From Luteolibacter algae (GTDB lineage: Bacteria; Verrucomicrobiota; Verrucomicrobiia; Verrucomicrobiales; Akkermansiaceae): DNA of 64,000 nucleotides. Every line of letters starts with the position of its first letter. Position 1 is the first letter of the stretch. Below, piece by piece: positions 1-8,097 of this stretch. Both the position numbers and the translations under genes were made by a program. Where the stretch lies: assembly GCF_042683045.1 (NCBI RefSeq), contig NZ_JBHUIT010000031.1, positions 186,001-250,000 of the forward strand. Reading direction: 5' to 3'. A model generated the notes under the pieces. That model ran no database searches, was not told the origin of the DNA, and saw only the letters and a list, made by a program, of their open reading frames with translations.

Positions 1-85
1 TGGATTTTCTCAAGCCGCCGCAGAGCCTTCAGCTGCGGATCTCCGCAATGAAAATGATTTCGATGACGATGATATCCCGTTTTAA
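1..85 (+). CDS. ssb: single-stranded DNA-binding protein, C-terminal tail only (partial)
   Basis: The reading frame beginning at base 2 gives 27 residues and stops at TAA 83-85. It ends in an acidic stretch followed by DDDDIPF. An acidic tip ending in DDIPF is the hallmark of bacterial SSB, the tail that docks repair and replication proteins. The OB-fold lies off the left edge, so this rests on the tail alone. The gene is convergent with psd, whose stop is 12 bases away, and no clear terminator separates them. Confidence 0.8.
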   Translation, partial: GFSQAAAEPSAADLRNENDFDDDDIPF

Positions 86-97
86 CGGGCAGAAGTC

Positions 98-985
98 TTA
101 CACTGGCTCCGCCATCGCGGAGCCGATGCGGGCATAGAGTTCCGTTTGTTTGGCGGAATTTTCCACCAGATCCGCCGCCAGCCGGACTTTCCCGGGCTCG
201 AAGATGGTGATGGTGGAAGAGCCGCCGAAAGCAAAATAGCCTTTCTCGGCTCCCTTCCCCACCGCTTTTCCGGGAGTGAAGGTTTGTTTGATCGTGCCGA
301 CGCAGGTTGCACCGATTTCCATCACAAGGATCGTGCCCAGATTTTCCGTTTCGAGTCGGGTGATGGTCCGTTTGTTTGTCCACAGGTAGGATAAGCGTCG
401 AGCGAGAGCGATGGGTGAAACGGAAAACAGAGGGCCGGGGATGAGCTCTGCGGAAGAAGGAGTGCCTGCCGCCGGAAAGTGGAAGCGGTGATAATCCACC
501 GGACAAAGCCGGGAGAGAACCAACGCACCTCTGGCATATTTTTGTGCCAGTTCCGGGCTTCCCAAGAGGGCGGCGAGGTCGAAGGTCTGACCTTTTACAA
601 AAAAGGAGCGAATTTCTGAAATGTCCTGGAACCCCAGGTGTCGGCCATCGGCTGGAAATACCACCGCCGCGTCATCCAGCGGCCTGGCTTCCGGCTTGAG
701 CTTCCGGTAGAAAAATTCATTGAAGCTCTTGAACGTCTCCGGATTGTCCGCGAAATCCTCCGGATCGAGGCCGTATTGCTTGATGAATGGTTGGACGCGC
801 TTTGCCGATTCCGGCGTGGACATCCGTGCCCCATACCATTTCGAAAAACCGTGACGTTTTACCAAGGCATGAAGGGATACTTTTCCCAAAGGGTTCCCAT
901 AAACCCAGCGGAGAAAGGACTCGCCGTAGACCTGTTCTGTTTCCGTTTTGCCACTATGACGGTTGAAATATTGGATGCTTTCCAC
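98..985 (-). CDS. psd: phosphatidylserine decarboxylase
   Basis: Makes phosphatidylethanolamine by decarboxylating phosphatidylserine; the enzyme self-cleaves to create a pyruvoyl group. The protein carries the family landmarks NEFFYRKLKPEARPLD, the PVDYHRFHFP segment, and near the C-terminus FGGSST, where cleavage before a serine is expected. The frame is open to a TTG at 1087, but homologues begin near the segment IQYFNRHSGK, so I chose the GTG at 985, which also leaves room for a promoter between this gene and the divergent lipoprotein at 1114. About 295 residues from that start, normal for the family. The start is uncertain; the function is not. Confidence 0.93.
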   Translation of the reverse strand: MESIQYFNRHSGKTETEQVYGESFLRWVYGNPLGKVSLHALVKRHGFSKWYGARMSTPESAKRVQPFIKQYGLDPEDFADNPETFKSFNEFFYRKLKPEARPLDDAAVVFPADGRHLGFQDISEIRSFFVKGQTFDLAALLGSPELAQKYARGALVLSRLCPVDYHRFHFPAAGTPSSAELIPGPLFSVSPIALARRLSYLWTNKRTITRLETENLGTILVMEIGATCVGTIKQTFTPGKAVGKGAEKGYFAFGGSSTITIFEPGKVRLAADLVENSAKQTELYARIGSAMAEPV

Positions 986-1113
986 GGTGGAATGAAAAGC
1001 TGTTGCGCCCTCAAAGTCAAAGGCTGAAGCTTGGTGAAATGATTCGTGCGGAGCTTGCGTAATTAGTCTGATTGAACTTGCGGGCAACTTCTTCCGCGCT
1101 TATCTCCCGAAAA

Positions 1114-1713
1114 ATGAAAGGAATTCCTCTGATCGCTGCGCTCGCCTGCATTTTTGTCACTTCTTGTGAGAAGAAGGGCGAAATCATCAAGGTGGAGGAA
1201 ACCCGTGGGATCACCAGCAAGGACAAGGCACCAAAATTGTTTGCCAGTAGTGATGAACGCTTTCGCGATGCGAAGCCGAGTCCGGTGCAGGGAAATCCTC
1301 CGGAGAATTGGTTGAAGCTCCCTCCCGCTCAGTTCCGGTTGCTGAATTATCGCTTTGGCGAGTCCGGCATGGGGGAAGTTTATGTATCGCTGGCATCCGG
1401 CGGAGTGGAGGAGAATGCAAACCGATGGTTGAAACAATTCGATGCACCGGCGCTATCCGCAGCGCAGTTTGCCGGGCTGGACAAGATCGATATCGGCGGC
1501 GTGAAGGGCGTCTGGATTATCGCGGAAGGGCAATACAATGCGGGGATGATGGGTGGCGAGCCAAAGCCCGGCTTCGCGCTGGCGGGGGTGATTGCTCAAA
1601 TCGATGACCAGATTCTGACCTTGAAAATGATCGGGCCGAAGCAGGAAGTCGCAAAAGAGATCCCGGCTCTCAAGGCCTTCGCCGCGAGCTTGAAGACGAC
1701 AACCGCCAATTAA
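1114..1713 (+). CDS. hypothetical lipoprotein upstream of cytochrome c biogenesis genes
   Basis: A 199-residue protein starting at ATG 1114 with a lipoprotein signal: Lys, hydrophobic core and lipobox FVTSC with the acylated Cys at about residue 18. The frame extends upstream to a TTG at 1072, but that would bury the signal peptide. The mature part contains phrases such as NWLKLPPAQFRLLNYRFGES and is rich in Gly and Ala; I recognise no named domain. It lies 24 bases before resB, in the same direction, and probably shares its transcript, which hints at an envelope role linked to cytochrome c assembly. That link is inference from position only. Confidence 0.72.
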   Translation: MKGIPLIAALACIFVTSCEKKGEIIKVEETRGITSKDKAPKLFASSDERFRDAKPSPVQGNPPENWLKLPPAQFRLLNYRFGESGMGEVYVSLASGGVEENANRWLKQFDAPALSAAQFAGLDKIDIGGVKGVWIIAEGQYNAGMMGGEPKPGFALAGVIAQIDDQILTLKMIGPKQEVAKEIPALKAFAASLKTTTAN

Positions 1714-1737
1714 TCCCGACTCCTCCAAATATTTAAA

Positions 1738-2964
1738 ATGGAACAAAAACAAACTACGACCGTCTCTCGGAAACAGAAATCTGTTTTCGGAAAGGTTTAC
1801 GATTTTCTCTCCGGCTTCCCATTGGCGACCGTCACCCTTCTTTTGCTTTTGGTGCTTACCTGGCTAGCCACGCTTGAGCAAATCGATCACGGACTGTATC
1901 CCACACTGAATAAGTATTTCAGCTGGAAATCGCTGTTTTTTATCCCGGAAATCAACGGCAAGAAGCTTCCGGTCATTCTCCCGGGAGGATATTATGTCTC
2001 GGCCGTATTGCTGATCAATATGACGCTCGGAGGTATTATCCGGATCCGTAAAGGGCCGAAGCATTACGGCAATTTGATATCGCATTTCGGCATCGTATTC
2101 ATGCTGCTGGGTGGCGGAGTGGCTCATCACTTTTCCGATCGCGGGAATATGGCTGTCGGCGAAGGAGAGACCAGTAACGCGGCAGAAGATTATTTCGAGT
2201 TTGTCGTGGAAGTCAGTGAGGTGAAAGACGGCAAACGTGAGCTTTTTCATGTCATTCGCGGGAACTATCTGACCGATCTGGTGGATGGGAAGACCCGCAC
2301 CTTCGAGTTTGAGGGTATCCCGTTTTCCCTGGAAGTTTCCAATTATCTCAAAAATGCCCAGCCGGTGAACCAATTCGAACGCCCTCCGGCTCTCGGTGAA
2401 TATGTTGCGGATAATTACTATCTCGCGGAAAAGCCTAGTGAAGTAAACGCGGAGACAAATTTTGCCGGCGCATATGCACGCGCTATTTTTCCCGATGGAA
2501 AAAAGACGGATCCCTTCATTGTGGCGGGAGCGAGCTTTTATCCCTTCACCATTCGCGCTGACGACCGGATCTTTACGATCGATATGCGTAAGCGGCTGTG
2601 GATTATGCCCTTTGAGGTGAAGCTTGATAAGTTCGATGCGACTTTCCATCCGGGCACTTCGCGGCCGGCAAAGTTCGTCAGCGATATCAGGCGTGTGGAG
2701 AACGGCCAGGAATCCAAAGTGAGAATCCAGATGAACGAGCCGATGCGATACGAAGGTTTTACCTTCTTCCAGGCGAGTTATGGCCCGCCGGGCGCTGGGT
2801 CGGGAGACCGGATGTATTCCGTTTTCGAGGTCGTGAAAAACCCTGCCGACAAATGGCCGGAATATAGTCTCTACGTTGTTGCCTTTGGCATGCTCGTCAC
2901 CTTTTTAACCAAACTCGGCGGCCATCTTGGCGCTGCCTCCAGAAAGCGAAAAAATGAAGCGTAA
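1738..2964 (+). CDS. resB: cytochrome c biogenesis protein ResB/Ccs1
   Basis: 408 residues. One half of the System II heme-delivery complex that carries heme across the membrane and attaches it to apocytochromes c. Three N-terminal membrane spans (about 25-45, 80-100 and 110-130, the last followed by HH), a large periplasmic part (about 135-370) and a final span near 375-395 match ResB. The segment MNEPMRYEGFTFFQASY near residue 335 is characteristic of the family. The stop overlaps the next gene (ccsA) by 11 bases, so the two are translationally coupled. It may mature the heme proteins of this organism, including the PSCyt1 protein at 10431. Confidence 0.9.
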   Translation: MEQKQTTTVSRKQKSVFGKVYDFLSGFPLATVTLLLLLVLTWLATLEQIDHGLYPTLNKYFSWKSLFFIPEINGKKLPVILPGGYYVSAVLLINMTLGGIIRIRKGPKHYGNLISHFGIVFMLLGGGVAHHFSDRGNMAVGEGETSNAAEDYFEFVVEVSEVKDGKRELFHVIRGNYLTDLVDGKTRTFEFEGIPFSLEVSNYLKNAQPVNQFERPPALGEYVADNYYLAEKPSEVNAETNFAGAYARAIFPDGKKTDPFIVAGASFYPFTIRADDRIFTIDMRKRLWIMPFEVKLDKFDATFHPGTSRPAKFVSDIRRVENGQESKVRIQMNEPMRYEGFTFFQASYGPPGAGSGDRMYSVFEVVKNPADKWPEYSLYVVAFGMLVTFLTKLGGHLGAASRKRKNEA

Positions 2965-4975
2965 TCAATCAAGAATTGGCAGATGGATCGTTGCCGTGCT
3001 GGCGCTTGGCGCGTTGGGCGTAGTCTTCGCCAACCTGCTGATCGACAATATGCCGAAGGGGGAGGTGCAGAAGGTCAAAGGCTATTCCCCGTGGGAAACA
3101 GAGACGGTAGAGGTCATGGAATCCCTGCCACTGCAGGATGGAGGGCGGATCAAACCTTTTTCCACTTATGCAGGTTTCAAGATGCTCGGCCTACATGGTG
3201 CGAGGTCGATGAAGATCGAGGGCGAGAACGGGGAGATTTTCAAAATCAAACCCACGGAATGGCTCATGGATTCGTTGTTTCGCCCTGAGCTGGCGATCGA
3301 TATGCCGACCTTTCGCGTGGATAACTCGAAGGTCCTTGAGGCGATTGATGTAAAAGTAAAGGGCCGCCGGGATCGGTATAGCTACAGTGAGATCGAGCCT
3401 GGCCGGGACAAGCTTATCGAGCTGGCAAAATCCTACGAACCGATCGAAAAGAACGATCGTGATCCGGTTCAGCAACAGACCATCGATCTAGCTTACAATT
3501 TCCGCAATTACGAGAGTCTGCTGGCCTATTTCGGCTTTGCACGCTCCGGCATCACGTTACATGGCTCCGGAGGAAAGGCTGGTGAAGATCGGCGTGCGGA
3601 TTTCAGCGCGGTAATGACGACAGCACCCCAGCTGAGAAACGAGATTTCCCGCACGCAGCAAGAGGGTCGCAATATCGATGAGCGCCTGCAGTTACTGCTT
3701 CAGCAAGTCTTGGATGGTGCCAATTTTTCCAAATTCGGGCTTTTTATTCTCCCTCCAAAGAGCTCGACCGATGAGGACTGGCTGTCTGCCGGCAATGCGA
3801 TCATGAGCGTGATGACGATGGAGTCCAAAGATCCGGAACTCGCCATCGACGATATAAAATCTCTTGAAACTGCGGTGCGTTCGGTTGCCTCCGGCGAAAA
3901 GGAATTCCGCAAGCATCTCAATGAGTTCAAGGACCGGGTGGAGAAGCGGGCGCAATCCCGTGGCGAGCTGAAACATATTGATACGGAGGTTTCGTATTTC
4001 AAGAAGGACTACTTCCTCAATGCGCTGATCTTCTTTCTCATCGGGGCGATTTGTGCCCTGGCAATGTGGGCTTTCGGACAAACAAAAGCAGGGAAAGCTT
4101 TCTCATGGGTTACTCTCGGTTTCTCCGCGATTGGCGCGGGATACTGTGTTACGGCGATCGTAATCCGTTGTATGATCATGCAGCGTCCACCGGTCGGGAA
4201 TCTCTATGATACGGTGATTTTCATTGCTACCGCGGGTGTGATCTTCTCCTTACTTGTAGAATGGATGACGAGGAGGCGCTTCGCCTTGGGTCTTGCCCCT
4301 ATTTTAGGCACCGCTTTGATCATTCTCGCCCGCCGCTATGAGGTGGGTGACGCCGGCGACCATATGGATCCTTTGGTGGCCGTGCTGGATTCCAATTTCT
4401 GGCTGGCGACCCATGTGATCACGATCTCACTTGGCTACTCGGCCGGGTTACTCGCAGCGATGCTGTCGTGTGGTTATGTGCTGGTGAGGGGATTGAATTT
4501 GGACGGAGAGAACAAGGATTTCAGGCGGGCGCTTACCAAGGCTGTTTATGGCTGCATCTGTCTGACGGTTTTCCTTTCACTGGTCGGAACGGTTCTTGGC
4601 GGTATTTGGGCCAACTACTCATGGGGTCGCTTCTGGGGCTGGGATCCCAAGGAAAACGGAGCGCTGATGATCGTTTTGTGGACGCTTGCGATTCTACACG
4701 CCCGTCTTGGTGGATTGATCAAGGATTGGGGGCTTCACCTTGCTTCATTGTTCACCGCCTGCGTTGTGGCGTTTTCCTGGTGGCACGTGAATTTCCTGGG
4801 AGTGGGATTGCACAATTACGGATTTACCGCAGGGAAGGGCACCATCTGGCTTTTTTATGCCACCATGCTGGTCTTCATCATTTTTGGAGCGATCGCGATG
4901 CTAGTGGAAAAGGCCCGGAAGGCCGGATCGGCATCGGCCGGTGATGCGGAGCAGGTAAAGGCATTGGAGGCATAA
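2954..4975 (+). CDS. ccsA: cytochrome c biogenesis protein CcsA/ResC
   Basis: About 673 residues from ATG 2954 (the frame opens at a TTG at 2927, which would overlap resB more deeply). The C-terminal half is a multi-span heme-handling domain with the tryptophan-rich WWD motif, ANYSWGRFWGWDPKE near residue 553, and flanking His residues. The N-terminal third is an extra membrane-anchored periplasmic region with the phrase LPLQDGGRIKPFSTYAG, seen in Bacteroidetes- and Verrucomicrobia-type CcsA. It forms the System II synthetase with ResB. It overlaps resB by 11 bases, and the next gene starts within a few bases of its stop. Confidence 0.92.
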   Translation: MKRNQSRIGRWIVAVLALGALGVVFANLLIDNMPKGEVQKVKGYSPWETETVEVMESLPLQDGGRIKPFSTYAGFKMLGLHGARSMKIEGENGEIFKIKPTEWLMDSLFRPELAIDMPTFRVDNSKVLEAIDVKVKGRRDRYSYSEIEPGRDKLIELAKSYEPIEKNDRDPVQQQTIDLAYNFRNYESLLAYFGFARSGITLHGSGGKAGEDRRADFSAVMTTAPQLRNEISRTQQEGRNIDERLQLLLQQVLDGANFSKFGLFILPPKSSTDEDWLSAGNAIMSVMTMESKDPELAIDDIKSLETAVRSVASGEKEFRKHLNEFKDRVEKRAQSRGELKHIDTEVSYFKKDYFLNALIFFLIGAICALAMWAFGQTKAGKAFSWVTLGFSAIGAGYCVTAIVIRCMIMQRPPVGNLYDTVIFIATAGVIFSLLVEWMTRRRFALGLAPILGTALIILARRYEVGDAGDHMDPLVAVLDSNFWLATHVITISLGYSAGLLAAMLSCGYVLVRGLNLDGENKDFRRALTKAVYGCICLTVFLSLVGTVLGGIWANYSWGRFWGWDPKENGALMIVLWTLAILHARLGGLIKDWGLHLASLFTACVVAFSWWHVNFLGVGLHNYGFTAGKGTIWLFYATMLVFIIFGAIAMLVEKARKAGSASAGDAEQVKALEA

Positions 4976-4978
4976 TGA

Positions 4979-5587
4979 TTGATTCCGATGGAGCTGTTTT
5001 TTCCGGATCCCACTGAAAACCTCCTCCCTTACGATGGGGAAGCCTATTATCATGGCGTGGTTTTCAGCCCGGTTGAAATTGAGCGTTGCATGGAGTATTT
5101 CCTGAATCGTGTTCCGTGGCGGAATGACGAAGTGGTGATGTTCGGAAAGCACCTTGTCACGGCGCGAAAAACGGCGTGGTTTTCCGATGATTTCACCTTC
5201 TATACCTATTCCGGAACGACGAAGACCGCACATCCTTTGAGCCCCGAATTACTATTCCTCAAAGAGAAGGCGGAGGTATTGACCGGTGGAAAATACAATT
5301 CCTGCCTCCTCAACCTTTATCATACGGGAGCCGAGGGAATGGGCTGGCACAGCGATAATGAAAGCTCGATTATTGCCGGCAGCTCGATTGCTTCCCTCAG
5401 CTTCGGAGCGCGGAGGAAATTTTCCTTCAAGCACAAGCGGAGCAAGGAAACTGTCAGTCTGTTTCTGGAGGATGGTGGTCTTTTGGACATGCGAGGAACC
5501 ACCCAGGAAAACTGGGTGCATCAGCTGCCAAAAACGACCAGGATAGATCAACCGAGAGTGAACCTGACGTTCCGGCTCATGCGCTAG
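4979..5587 (+). CDS. AlkB-family 2-oxoglutarate/Fe(II) dioxygenase
   Basis: 202 residues resembling ALKBH2/3-type AlkB proteins, which oxidatively remove alkyl groups from DNA or RNA bases. Visible features: LPYDGEAYYHG at the N-terminus, GWHSDNE (His and Asp of the HxD iron motif near residues 124-126), a distal His in the WVHQLP segment, and RVNLTFR with the 2-oxoglutarate-binding Arg near the end. A GGAGG at 4966-4970 is 8 bases from the TTG at 4979 and 17 from the ATG at 4988, so I kept the TTG, though ATG is possible. The last four bases overlap the convergent phosphoesterase gene. Substrate cannot be told from sequence. Confidence 0.88.
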   Translation: MIPMELFFPDPTENLLPYDGEAYYHGVVFSPVEIERCMEYFLNRVPWRNDEVVMFGKHLVTARKTAWFSDDFTFYTYSGTTKTAHPLSPELLFLKEKAEVLTGGKYNSCLLNLYHTGAEGMGWHSDNESSIIAGSSIASLSFGARRKFSFKHKRSKETVSLFLEDGGLLDMRGTTQENWVHQLPKTTRIDQPRVNLTFRLMR

Positions 5588-6426
5588 GCCGATGGTGACA
5601 CACTCTTCCAAAGCCCGTTTTCCTTCTCAAATATGCGGCTCCTTTCTGGAAGGAAGCGCTCCAGGGACCATCGCCAGAGCTCGATCTCTATTCGGTTGTG
5701 ATCCAGGGTGAGTAGGTGGAAGCCATTTGGTTCTCCCTTCAATCGGGTCGAGCAAATCGAGGGAGCTTGAGAGACGATCACCTGATGCCCTTGCTTTTCG
5801 GGATCCGCTTTTTCCTCCGGGAAAAGGCCGATACGGGATTGGTGGAAATGCCCGGTGAGAACTAGGTCGACATTCGCTGAAACCAGTGATTTTTTCACCA
5901 GTGGCATCGGAGAAACCAATGCCCGTTCCTTTGTTCCTGATCCGAGCAATGGATGATGAATCCCGAAGATTCGTAGCTGGTCCGCCGGCAATCCGGAGAA
6001 GAACTCGTTCATCGCATGAAGCTGGATCGGGCTAAGAAATCCGCGTGACCAATCGAGATGCAAACCGAATGGAGTGGAGGAATTTGCGGTGCAGATGGCG
6101 CCGACGGTGCCGAGCTTTGCTGTCGGTTCTTCGATTTCTGAAATATATTTCCGATATCGGCGGAAGGGTGAGAAAAAGCGATCGACAATATGATTGAGCC
6201 CCGGGACATCGTGATTTCCAGGACAGGAAAGCATCGGCTGCGGCAGGCGTGAAAGCCATTCCTTGGCCAGCACAAATTCGAATTTCCTTCCACGCATCGA
6301 AAAATCTCCGGAAACAAAAGTCATATCCGGCGCTATCTCCCGGGCGATTTCCACAGCCTCCCTTGATAGCTGGGGATTGAATGCGCCGAAATGTGGATCG
6401 GAAAAGTGAAGAAGGCGAAAAGACAT
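5584..6426 (-). CDS. calcineurin-like metallophosphoesterase
   Basis: 280 residues with the dinuclear metal motifs of the family in order: FSDPHFG (residues 9-15), VSGDFS (about 38-43), CPGNHDVPG (about 70) and GHFHQSR in the second half, which together coordinate two metals. A cytosolic phosphodiesterase or phosphatase; the substrate (lipid, nucleotide or nucleic acid) is unknown. It is the last gene of a tight minus-strand group with the lipid kinase (12-base gap) and the lipocalin, which makes a phospholipid-related substrate reasonable but unproven. Confidence 0.85.
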   Translation of the reverse strand: MSFRLLHFSDPHFGAFNPQLSREAVEIAREIAPDMTFVSGDFSMRGRKFEFVLAKEWLSRLPQPMLSCPGNHDVPGLNHIVDRFFSPFRRYRKYISEIEEPTAKLGTVGAICTANSSTPFGLHLDWSRGFLSPIQLHAMNEFFSGLPADQLRIFGIHHPLLGSGTKERALVSPMPLVKKSLVSANVDLVLTGHFHQSRIGLFPEEKADPEKQGHQVIVSQAPSICSTRLKGEPNGFHLLTLDHNRIEIELWRWSLERFLPERSRIFEKENGLWKSVSPSA

Positions 6427-6438
6427 TCGGGTGGAGTT

Positions 6439-7332
6439 TTATTGGGGAGAAAGAACGTTGAGGGCTTTAGGGTGAATTTTCAACTGGCAGGGCAGAGACA
6501 TGCTGACGATCTCGCCATCGATCATCGCCGGGATCTTTCTTTTTCCGCGGACATTGATCGTAATTTCGTCGGTCTCGATCCGGGTCATCCCTTCTGTATC
6601 AAAAAGGTTCCCGGACAGGTATCCGAGCGCGGCGCTGAGCATCTCAAGCCGCGTGAGATGGGCTGAAACATAGGCGCTGAGTTCCCCGCTGGCCAGGCTG
6701 TCTCGATCTGGTATCAAACCGATGTTTTCGCGATAATGTCCGGGAGCAAAGGCGGCGAGACGGGTTTTTCGATGCACGGTTCCGCTCCGGCTGGTGAGTT
6801 TCAGATCCAGAGCTGGAGCTCGGACGGCGACGGTGGCGATTTCCCGGACGATACGGATCGACTTTGTCCACCAGGACCTACCATGAAAGCTGTCTCTGGC
6901 CTTGGCCAAGGTGGGATAGAAGCCGATGACGGTTGCGCAGAGACAAAATTCTCCGTTCACCGACATGAGGTCGATCGCCTTTACTTCAGCACTGATCAGC
7001 TGTTCCGCAGCTTTGAAGGGATCCAGGTCGATCTTCAGATCGCGGGCTTCCAGGTTGAAAGTGCCCAGCGGGAGAACACCCAATGCCTTCGTTTTGCCGT
7101 GCAGAATCGATGCCGCGCTGGTGATCGTTCCGTCACCGCCGCCTACAATCAGCGCATGTCCTGCTGACTCTGATTTTTCTTTCAGGGTTGCTTCCAGATC
7201 ACCCGGCGCCACAACGCTGATATCCGCTTCGTGACCATGTTCGGAAAAGATCTGGCTCAACCGTTTCTGTTGGGCTGGATCCTTGAATATACCCGATCCC
7301 GATTCGCGGTTGATGACGATTTCATAGAGCAT
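6439..7332 (-). CDS. diacylglycerol/lipid kinase family protein (YegS/DagK type)
   Basis: 297 residues. The ATP-binding glycine signature GGGDGT is at residues 64-69, followed by GVLPLGTFN, both diagnostic of the DAGK catalytic domain; the C-terminal half is the beta-rich YegS-like region. The family phosphorylates lipids such as diacylglycerol or sphingosine. The gene sits 8 bases after the lipocalin stop and 12 bases before the phosphoesterase start, implying one operon. It could recycle diacylglycerol into phosphatidate, which cdsA (59369) would then use; that pathway link is inference. Confidence 0.88.
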   Translation of the reverse strand: MLYEIVINRESGSGIFKDPAQQKRLSQIFSEHGHEADISVVAPGDLEATLKEKSESAGHALIVGGGDGTITSAASILHGKTKALGVLPLGTFNLEARDLKIDLDPFKAAEQLISAEVKAIDLMSVNGEFCLCATVIGFYPTLAKARDSFHGRSWWTKSIRIVREIATVAVRAPALDLKLTSRSGTVHRKTRLAAFAPGHYRENIGLIPDRDSLASGELSAYVSAHLTRLEMLSAALGYLSGNLFDTEGMTRIETDEITINVRGKRKIPAMIDGEIVSMSLPCQLKIHPKALNVLSPQ

Positions 7333-7340
7333 ATGCGTAA

Positions 7341-7883
7341 TTACTCGGTGATCCGGTGCGGATTGAAGAACAGCCCGCCGGTGTTGAAGCCTTGAGCTTC
7401 AGCGTGAGCGATATATGAGGTGAAATCCGGGGCTTTGTCGTCGGGGTCTTTGGAGAGCAACCAGAGGAATTTTTTATCCGGAGATGCAACTAAAGCGCGT
7501 GTGTAGGAATCGTTTACCTTCAGCACCCAATAGTCCCCGGCGAAGAGATTGGCAGGAAATTCATCGAAACGGACTTTCAGCTGCCCTGCTTTGCCTGAGC
7601 TGTTGGGACGCGCGGTTCCGCGGATCTTCGTCATAGTTCCGTCTGATTTCATGCCTTCATTCAGGACGCTGACAGAACCATCCGGGTTTATCCCGTAGGT
7701 GGCTTTTGCTGCGACGACATCTTTCTCAAACCGATTCGGAAGACGGGCGATCTCGTGCCATTCACCGGCGTAGCGAGTCTTATCAAAGCTACTGACAGTG
7801 GCGGGCGGGTTTTTCTGCGAAGCACAAGAGATCAAAAGTAGGGGAGGAACAGCAAGCAGGCAGATTTTTAAAAACAGTTTCAT
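7341..7883 (-). CDS. outer-membrane lipoprotein of the lipocalin family (Blc-like)
   Basis: 180 residues from ATG 7883, preceded by AGGAG-like bases (7884-7888 read on the plus strand). A lipoprotein signal ends in the lipobox LISC. The mature part carries the lipocalin landmark YAGEWHEIARLPNRFE (the G-x-W motif), then GTARPNSSGKAGQLKVRF and FAGDYWVLKVNDSY, as in E. coli Blc and apolipoprotein D-like proteins. The family binds lysophospholipids or other lipids at the outer membrane. First gene of the lipocalin / lipid kinase / phosphoesterase operon. The frame continues upstream to 7925, but that would disrupt the signal peptide. Confidence 0.9.
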   Translation of the reverse strand: MKLFLKICLLAVPPLLLISCASQKNPPATVSSFDKTRYAGEWHEIARLPNRFEKDVVAAKATYGINPDGSVSVLNEGMKSDGTMTKIRGTARPNSSGKAGQLKVRFDEFPANLFAGDYWVLKVNDSYTRALVASPDKKFLWLLSKDPDDKAPDFTSYIAHAEAQGFNTGGLFFNPHRITE

Positions 7884-8097
7884 AGGAGTTGAGAGAAGAG
7901 ATGAGGCTCTATTCGCATGGCTCATGCCAGACGACAGCTGTGGTGATTGCGTGGATTTTTACGGGAAAAACTCTCACCTCCTTGTGCGGAATGCATGTGG
8001 GGAAGTTTCCGGGGGTGCATTTTGCAATCATCGGGAGAAGATTGGAGCGGTTTTGTTCAACTGGCGGATGGCACCGGATCTGCGATGGTTGATTGCC

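Noticed and set aside
7798..8097. 100-codon N-terminal extension of the flavoprotein reductase
   Set aside because: It would overlap the divergent lipocalin gene and has no homology; the FAD motif begins within a few residues of ATG 8098.
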